A program made the position numbers and the translations under genes. Of a stretch of DNA of 13,821 nucleotides, positions 10,631-13,821 are shown piece by piece. Where the stretch lies: positions 1 through 13,821 of the forward strand of contig CANQSE010000022.1 of NCBI GenBank assembly GCA_947626405.1, in the 5' to 3' direction. The notes under the pieces were generated by a model. It was not told where the DNA came from, ran no database searches, and saw only the letters and a list, made by a program, of their open reading frames with translations. Source of the DNA: an uncultured Acetatifactor sp. (lineage in GTDB: Bacteria; Bacillota; Clostridia; Lachnospirales; Lachnospiraceae). The first letter of the stretch is position 1; every line of letters starts with the position of its first letter.

Positions 10631-10636
10631 CCTCCT
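10631..10636 (-). promoter_or_regulatory. Ribosome binding site fixing the HPr-like start
   Basis: On the minus strand this is a perfect AGGAGG, 8 nt before the ATG at 10622. It places translation at MKTVQISL and rules out the longer reading with twelve extra N-terminal residues. Confidence 0.85.
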
Positions 10637-10660
10637 GTTTAATTTCATACCTTCCCATTC

Positions 10661-10689
10661 ATATTAACGGCATGAGGGATAAAAGTCAA
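10661..10689 (-). promoter_or_regulatory. Sigma-A type promoter of the HPr-like gene
   Basis: On the minus strand TTGACT (complement of 10684-10689) and TAATAT (complement of 10661-10666) are exactly 17 nt apart. Transcription would start near 10654, giving a leader of about 30 nt that includes the AGGAGG. It lies in the 100-nt gap to the divergent mtaB. No equally good plus-strand promoter is visible there. Confidence 0.7.
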
Positions 10690-10722
10690 GGATAAAACAG
10701 TACAAAAAATATGAGGGATCCC

Positions 10723-12165
10723 ATGAAAAAAGTGGCGCTTCACAATCTCGGCTGTAAGGTAAACGCCTACGAGACCGACATAATGCGTAAAAAGCTGCAG
10801 GAATGCGGATATAAAATTGTGCCTTTTGAGGAAACTGCCGATATTTATATAGTCAACACCTGTACCGTGACAAACATTGCGGACAGAAAGAGCAGACAGA
10901 TGCTTCACAGGGCGAAACAGAAAAATCCTTCCGCGCTTGTCGTTGCTGCGGGCTGTTATGTCCAGACAGGTCTGGAAAGCCTTAAAAAGGACTGCTGTGT
11001 GGATCTGGCAGTCGGAAATGACAAAAAGGGCAATATCGCCGAGATCCTTGAAGCGTATTTTGCCTCTCAAAATAAACCTGAGCGCGTCGCTGAACATTCT
11101 GAGCACATCGCCGGATCTCCTGAGCACGTCGCCGTACCTTCTGCGTACGATGAACATTCTGCGTGCGGCGGATTTCCGGACAAGACCTTAAATGGGACAA
11201 CCGTGACGGACATTTCAAAATCCCGTGAATATGCTGAAATGAAGCTTGGCGGTACGCTCGGGCATACAAGGGCTTATATCAAAATACAGGACGGCTGCAA
11301 CCAGTTTTGCTCGTACTGCGCCATTCCTCTGGCAAGGGGGAGGGTGCGCAGCCGTAGGGCTGAGGATGTCCTGCAGGAGATTCGCGGGCTGGCCGGGGAA
11401 GGCTATCGCGAGGTTGTGCTCACGGGGATCCATATCAGCTCATACGGGACCGATCGCGGCGAAAAGGACAGCCTGATTGATTTGATCAGGCGGATTAACG
11501 TTATAGACGGCATTGAGAGGATTCGACTCGGCTCAATGGAGCCCAGGCTTATCACTGAGGAATTTGCATACGCCCTGGCGGATCTGCCAAAGGTCTGCCC
11601 GCATTTTCACCTCTCTCTCCAGAGCGGCTGCGACGATACCTTAAAGAGGATGAATAGACACTATACAACAGGGGAATACTGTAAGAGTGTGGAAATACTG
11701 CGGGGCGCGTTTGACTTTCCGGCCGTGACGACGGATGTGATAGTGGGTTTTCCGGGCGAGACTGATGAAGAATTTAAGCGTACATACGATTTTATAGAAA
11801 AAACAGGGTTCTATGAGCTGCATGTTTTTAAATATTCCAGGAGGGACGGTACTGCGGCGGCGAAAATGCCCTGCCAGGTGAGCGAGGAGACAAAGAGTCT
11901 GCGAAGCGGAGCCCTGCTTGAGCTTGAGCGGAGACAGTCGCGCGAGTTCCGCGGCAGGTACATAGGGAGAGAAGCTGAGATACTTCTGGAGGAGAAAAAG
12001 AATATACGCGGCAGGGACTACGTCATCGGACACACGCGGGATTATGTGAAGATTGCCGTCCCGCCGGTGGGAGTGGGAGTCGGTCCAAACGCTGTCATTA
12101 CGGCTCTTGCAACGGGATTTATAACGGACGAAATCCTGTCGGGTGAAACGGTTTGCGTGGAATAA
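10723..12165 (+). CDS. mtaB: tRNA t6A37 methylthiotransferase MtaB
   Basis: MtaB is a radical-SAM enzyme with two [4Fe-4S] clusters that turns t6A37 of tRNAs into ms2t6A. The 480 residues have the UPF0004 domain with cluster cysteines Cys11 (LGCKVN), Cys47 (NTCTVT) and Cys78 (AAGCYV), the radical-SAM motif at Cys192, Cys196 and Cys199 (GCNQFCSYC), and a C-terminal TRAM domain (about 420-480). NLGCKVNAYETD and ARGRVRSR favour MtaB over MiaB or RimO. The linker between UPF0004 and radical-SAM domains is long and contains a seven-residue repeat at 119-145. The ATG at 10723 has GAGG 6 nt upstream; an in-frame ATG at 10711 has no such site. It is divergent from the HPr-like gene. Confidence 0.93.
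   Translation: MKKVALHNLGCKVNAYETDIMRKKLQECGYKIVPFEETADIYIVNTCTVTNIADRKSRQMLHRAKQKNPSALVVAAGCYVQTGLESLKKDCCVDLAVGNDKKGNIAEILEAYFASQNKPERVAEHSEHIAGSPEHVAVPSAYDEHSACGGFPDKTLNGTTVTDISKSREYAEMKLGGTLGHTRAYIKIQDGCNQFCSYCAIPLARGRVRSRRAEDVLQEIRGLAGEGYREVVLTGIHISSYGTDRGEKDSLIDLIRRINVIDGIERIRLGSMEPRLITEEFAYALADLPKVCPHFHLSLQSGCDDTLKRMNRHYTTGEYCKSVEILRGAFDFPAVTTDVIVGFPGETDEEFKRTYDFIEKTGFYELHVFKYSRRDGTAAAKMPCQVSEETKSLRSGALLELERRQSREFRGRYIGREAEILLEEKKNIRGRDYVIGHTRDYVKIAVPPVGVGVGPNAVITALATGFITDEILSGETVCVE
11077..11157 (+). repeat. Imperfect 21-bp tandem repeat in the mtaB linker
   Basis: Three 21-bp units start at 11077, 11098 and 11119, and an 18-bp derivative starts at 11140. They encode PERVAEH, SEHIAGS, PEHVAVP and SAYDEH. 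A core of CTGAGCACRTCGCCG is shared by units 2 and 3. The stretch lies between the UPF0004 and radical-SAM domains and keeps the frame. Confidence 0.7.
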
Positions 12166-12178
12166 TCTTTTTAACAGA

Positions 12179-12207
12179 TTGAATTTTTCTGACAAATGAG
12201 GTATTAT
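12179..12207 (+). promoter_or_regulatory. Promoter of the ireB-ruvX-fur cluster
   Basis: TTGAAT (12179-12184) and TATTAT (12202-12207) are 17 nt apart, just after the mtaB stop. Start of transcription would be near 12214, leaving a leader of about 60 nt before ireB. Only a weak AATCT/AGATT stem precedes it, so mtaB may also read into the cluster. Confidence 0.6.
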
Positions 12208-12232
12208 AAAGGGCGTAGAGCGAAAAAATATC

Positions 12233-12253
12233 CGGCGTCGCTGCAGACGTCCG
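12233..12253 (+). other. Leader hairpin before ireB
   Basis: CGGCGTC (12233-12239) pairs with GACGTCCG (12246-12253) around GCTGCA, with one bulged T. It ends 3 nt before the AAGGAA that serves ireB, so it could affect ribosome access. The stem is short and may be incidental. Confidence 0.3.
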
Positions 12254-12274
12254 ATGAAGGAATGGGTAATATAT

Positions 12275-12538
12275 ATGCAGGATTTGGGGAACACACAGTA
12301 TTTTAAGGTGGAGACGGAGCCGGAGACAGGCGCGAGACTTGTGCTGGCCGCGGTGTATGAAGCGCTTTCAGAAAAGGGCTATAATCCCGTGAACCAGATT
12401 GTGGGTTACATTATGAGCGGCGATCCCACGTACATCACCAGCCACAAGAACGCGCGAAGCCTGATTATGAAGGTGGAGCGTGACGAGCTTGTCGAGGAGC
12501 TGCTGACTGAATATATCAATGCGAAGGGCTGGCGTTAG
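12275..12538 (+). CDS. ireB: IreB family regulator (UPF0297)
   Basis: This 87-residue protein matches IreB/UPF0297: [39 protein letters not shown] and [15 protein letters not shown] are near-invariant in the family. In Enterococcus faecalis IreB is phosphorylated on N-terminal threonines by the kinase IreK and acts negatively in cephalosporin resistance; here the candidates are Thr7 (LGNTQYF) and Thr14. The start at 12275 ([10 protein letters not shown]) is taken because relatives begin so and AAGGAA lies about 12 nt upstream; the earlier ATG at 12254 has no ribosome binding site. It is the first gene of the cluster and is followed after 13 nt by ruvX, a constant neighbour in Firmicutes. A role in kinase signalling here is inferred. 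Confidence 0.93.
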   Translation: MQDLGNTQYFKVETEPETGARLVLAAVYEALSEKGYNPVNQIVGYIMSGDPTYITSHKNARSLIMKVERDELVEELLTEYINAKGWR

Positions 12539-12551
12539 GCAGGAGGGTTCC

Positions 12552-12992
12552 ATGAGGATCATGGGTTTGGATTTCGGCTCCAAAACGGTTGGAGTTGCGG
12601 TGAGCGACAGCCTGCTTTTGACGGCTCAGGGTATTGAGATTATCCGGCGCAAGGAGGAAAACAAGCTGCGCAGGACGTTTGCCAGGATAGAGGAACTGAT
12701 TCTTGAGTACGATGTGGGCGAGATTGTGATCGGATGCCCTAAGCATATGAACGGAAGCTCGGGCGAGAGGGTGGAGCTTACAGAGGAGTTCATGGACAGG
12801 ATCAAACGCCGGACGGGTCTTCCGGCGGTAATGTGGGATGAGAGACTGAGTACGGTCGAGGCCGACAGGATCATGATGGAGGCCGGAGTCCGCAGGGAGA
12901 ACAGAAAAGAGTACGTGGACAAGATAGCCGCCGTTATAATTTTGCAGGGCTATCTGGATCGGCGGGCAGTTGCCGGTAAGCCGGCGGAATGA
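12552..12992 (+). CDS. ruvX: RuvX/YqgF family nuclease
   Basis: This 146-residue RNase H-fold protein of the YqgF family is described as a Holliday-junction resolvase-like nuclease and linked to processing of the 16S rRNA 5' end. It shows the metal-site Asp in [33 protein letters not shown], the [11 protein letters not shown] block and the final acidic residue in [13 protein letters not shown], so the catalytic acids are all present. AGGAGG at 12541-12546 lies 5 nt before the ATG at 12552, which decides the start; the frame is open further into ireB. The stop overlaps an ATG at 12989. Confidence 0.94.
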   Translation: MRIMGLDFGSKTVGVAVSDSLLLTAQGIEIIRRKEENKLRRTFARIEELILEYDVGEIVIGCPKHMNGSSGERVELTEEFMDRIKRRTGLPAVMWDERLSTVEADRIMMEAGVRRENRKEYVDKIAAVIILQGYLDRRAVAGKPAE

Positions 12993-13000
12993 GAGGAAAT

Positions 13001-13264
13001 ATGCAGAAACCGGAAAAGATCGTGTTTAATCCGCAAAGCGGCGATCCCGTAGAGTTTTATGTGCTGGAGCAGACGAGAATAGGAGGATACAACTATATCC
13101 TTGTGACGGATTCCGACGAGGGAGACGGTGAAGCACTGATTCTTAAGGATATTTCCAAAGACGGCGAGGACGAGGGCGTTTTTACGGTGGTGTCAGACGA
13201 CACGGAGCTTGCCGCCGTGGCGGGAGTTTTCGGTGATATGCTGGAGGACGTGAAGCTGGTCTGA
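13001..13264 (+). CDS. DUF1292 family protein
   Basis: This is an 87-residue acidic protein of the DUF1292 (YrzB-like) family, regularly found after ireB and ruvX in Firmicutes. It shows IVFNPQSGDPVEFYVLEQTRIGGYNYILV, then an Asp/Glu-rich turn and EALILKDIS. There are no catalytic-looking residues and its function is unknown. Its constant neighbours suggest a role tied to that unit, but nothing in the sequence shows which. GAGAGG 4 nt upstream supports ATG 13001; the ATG at 12989, overlapping the ruvX stop as ATGA, is an alternative. Confidence 0.88.
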   Translation: MQKPEKIVFNPQSGDPVEFYVLEQTRIGGYNYILVTDSDEGDGEALILKDISKDGEDEGVFTVVSDDTELAAVAGVFGDMLEDVKLV

Positions 13265-13292
13265 TTCGGGACTCCGGATTGAGAAGGCGGAT

Positions 13293-13763
13293 ATGGCGGT
13301 TGACAGAGAACAGGTGAAGCGTTTATTGAAAGAGAAGGGACTCAAGGTCACCAACCAGAGACTGCTGGTGTTGGAGGCTATTGCGTCATGCCCTGATGAA
13401 CACCTGACTGCGGAAGAAATATTTGAATTGGTAAAGTTGAGCTATCCCGAGATTGGGCTGGCTACTGTTTATAGAACCATACAGTTGTTAAACGAGTTGA
13501 AGCTGATCGACAAGATCAGTTTTGATGATGGTTTTGCGCGTTATGAGATGGGGAATACTCGTGACGGCGAACAGAAGCACCATCATCATCACCTGATCTG
13601 TTTGAAATGCGGCAGGGTGATCTCCTTCCGGGATGATCTGCTGGAGGAGCTGGAGCAGAAGATCGCCTGTACCGCCGGATTTCACGTTGTGGATCATGAA
13701 GTCAAACTCTACGGCTACTGTGAAGAATGTGGAGGAGATTTAATTGAAGAAAAAAGAGAATAG
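13293..13763 (+). CDS. fur: Fur family metal-dependent repressor
   Basis: This 156-residue transcription factor has a winged-helix N-terminus (LKVTNQRLLVLEAI, AEEIFELVKLSYPEIGLATVYRTIQLL) and a metal-binding dimer domain. HHHHHLICLKCG (His96-100, Cys103, Cys106) and the second CxxC at Cys143/Cys146 form the structural zinc site. DNA-bound Fur-type proteins repress iron, zinc or peroxide genes. The subclass is uncertain: at the position of E. coli Fur Glu108 or B. subtilis PerR Asp104 there is Ser111 (RVISFRDD), though acidic residues lie next to it. GAGAAGGCGG lies just before the ATG. The end overlaps the RNase J start by 20 nt, so the two are translationally coupled. Confidence 0.9.
   Translation: MAVDREQVKRLLKEKGLKVTNQRLLVLEAIASCPDEHLTAEEIFELVKLSYPEIGLATVYRTIQLLNELKLIDKISFDDGFARYEMGNTRDGEQKHHHHHLICLKCGRVISFRDDLLEELEQKIACTAGFHVVDHEVKLYGYCEECGGDLIEEKRE
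13731..13737 (+). promoter_or_regulatory. Ribosome binding site for the TTG start of RNase J
   Basis: GGAGGAG within the last codons of fur lies 6 nt before TTG 13744. It is the reason to accept a TTG start inside fur. Confidence 0.75.
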
Positions 13764-13821
13764 CAGCGGTTCAAAGCTCAGGATTATCCCTCTGGGAGGT
13801 CTGGAGCAAATCGGTATGAAC
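13744..13821 (+). CDS. rnj: Ribonuclease J, N-terminal fragment
   Basis: Only the first 26 codons are inside the window; the frame is open to the last base. After a short basic, Ser-rich leader the sequence reads KLRIIPLGGLEQIGMN, the start of the metallo-beta-lactamase/beta-CASP ribonuclease J family, which has 5'-exo- and endonuclease activity in mRNA decay and rRNA maturation. No ATG lies before the conserved block; TTG 13744 has an ideal ribosome binding site and is taken as the start. The catalytic HxHxDH motif lies beyond the edge. The identity rests on the short conserved block and on the recurrent neighbourhood. Confidence 0.8.
   Translation, partial: MKKKENSSGSKLRIIPLGGLEQIGMN

Noticed and set aside
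12168..12190. AATCT / AGATT stem as terminator of mtaB
   Set aside because: The stem is only 5 bp and AT-rich; the following T-run fits better as part of the promoter spacer of ireB.

Overview
The window looks like a piece of a clostridial chromosome, most likely Lachnospiraceae. Evidence: the Gram-positive order hrcA-grpE-dnaK-dnaJ, the ireB-ruvX-DUF1292-fur-RNase J cluster, a ThiI without a rhodanese domain beside its own cysteine desulfurase, a histidine-less HPr-like protein of a kind I recall from that family, and strong AGGAGG-type ribosome binding sites. Base composition looks roughly balanced (not computed). There is no tRNA, rRNA, insertion sequence, phage gene or CRISPR array.

Layout. 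(1) 1-4390: heat-shock operon with the end of hrcA, then grpE, dnaK and dnaJ, closed by a hairpin terminator. HrcA would repress the operon through a CIRCE operator, which must lie left of the window. (2) 4407-7735: a polytopic O-antigen-ligase-like membrane protein, then prmA (ribosomal protein L11 methylation) and rsmE (16S rRNA methylation). The first two overlap by 26 nt and the last two are 4 nt apart, so they look co-transcribed. (3) 7832-10219: a cysteine desulfurase and thiI, a sulfur donor/acceptor pair for 4-thiouridine in tRNA and perhaps thiamine. (4) 10211-10722: a degenerate 18-bp tandem repeat that begins inside the last codons of thiI, a two-way terminator, and a small HPr-like gene on the minus strand with a clear promoter. 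(5) 10723-12165: mtaB, which makes ms2t6A37 in tRNA. (6) 12179-13821: a promoter and the cluster ireB, ruvX, a DUF1292 gene, fur and the start of RNase J, packed tightly, with fur and RNase J overlapping by 20 nt.

Most of the content is housekeeping: protein folding, rRNA/ribosome methylation, tRNA thiolation, recombination/RNA processing and metal regulation. I see no defence system or biosynthetic cluster. The less ordinary features are the HPr-like protein that lacks the phosphorylatable histidine, the ligase-like gene between dnaJ and prmA, and short tandem repeats at three separate loci (grpE, after thiI, mtaB), all with unit lengths divisible by three. No gene-free stretch exceeds 300 bases; the longest is the 172 nt between thiI and the HPr-like gene.
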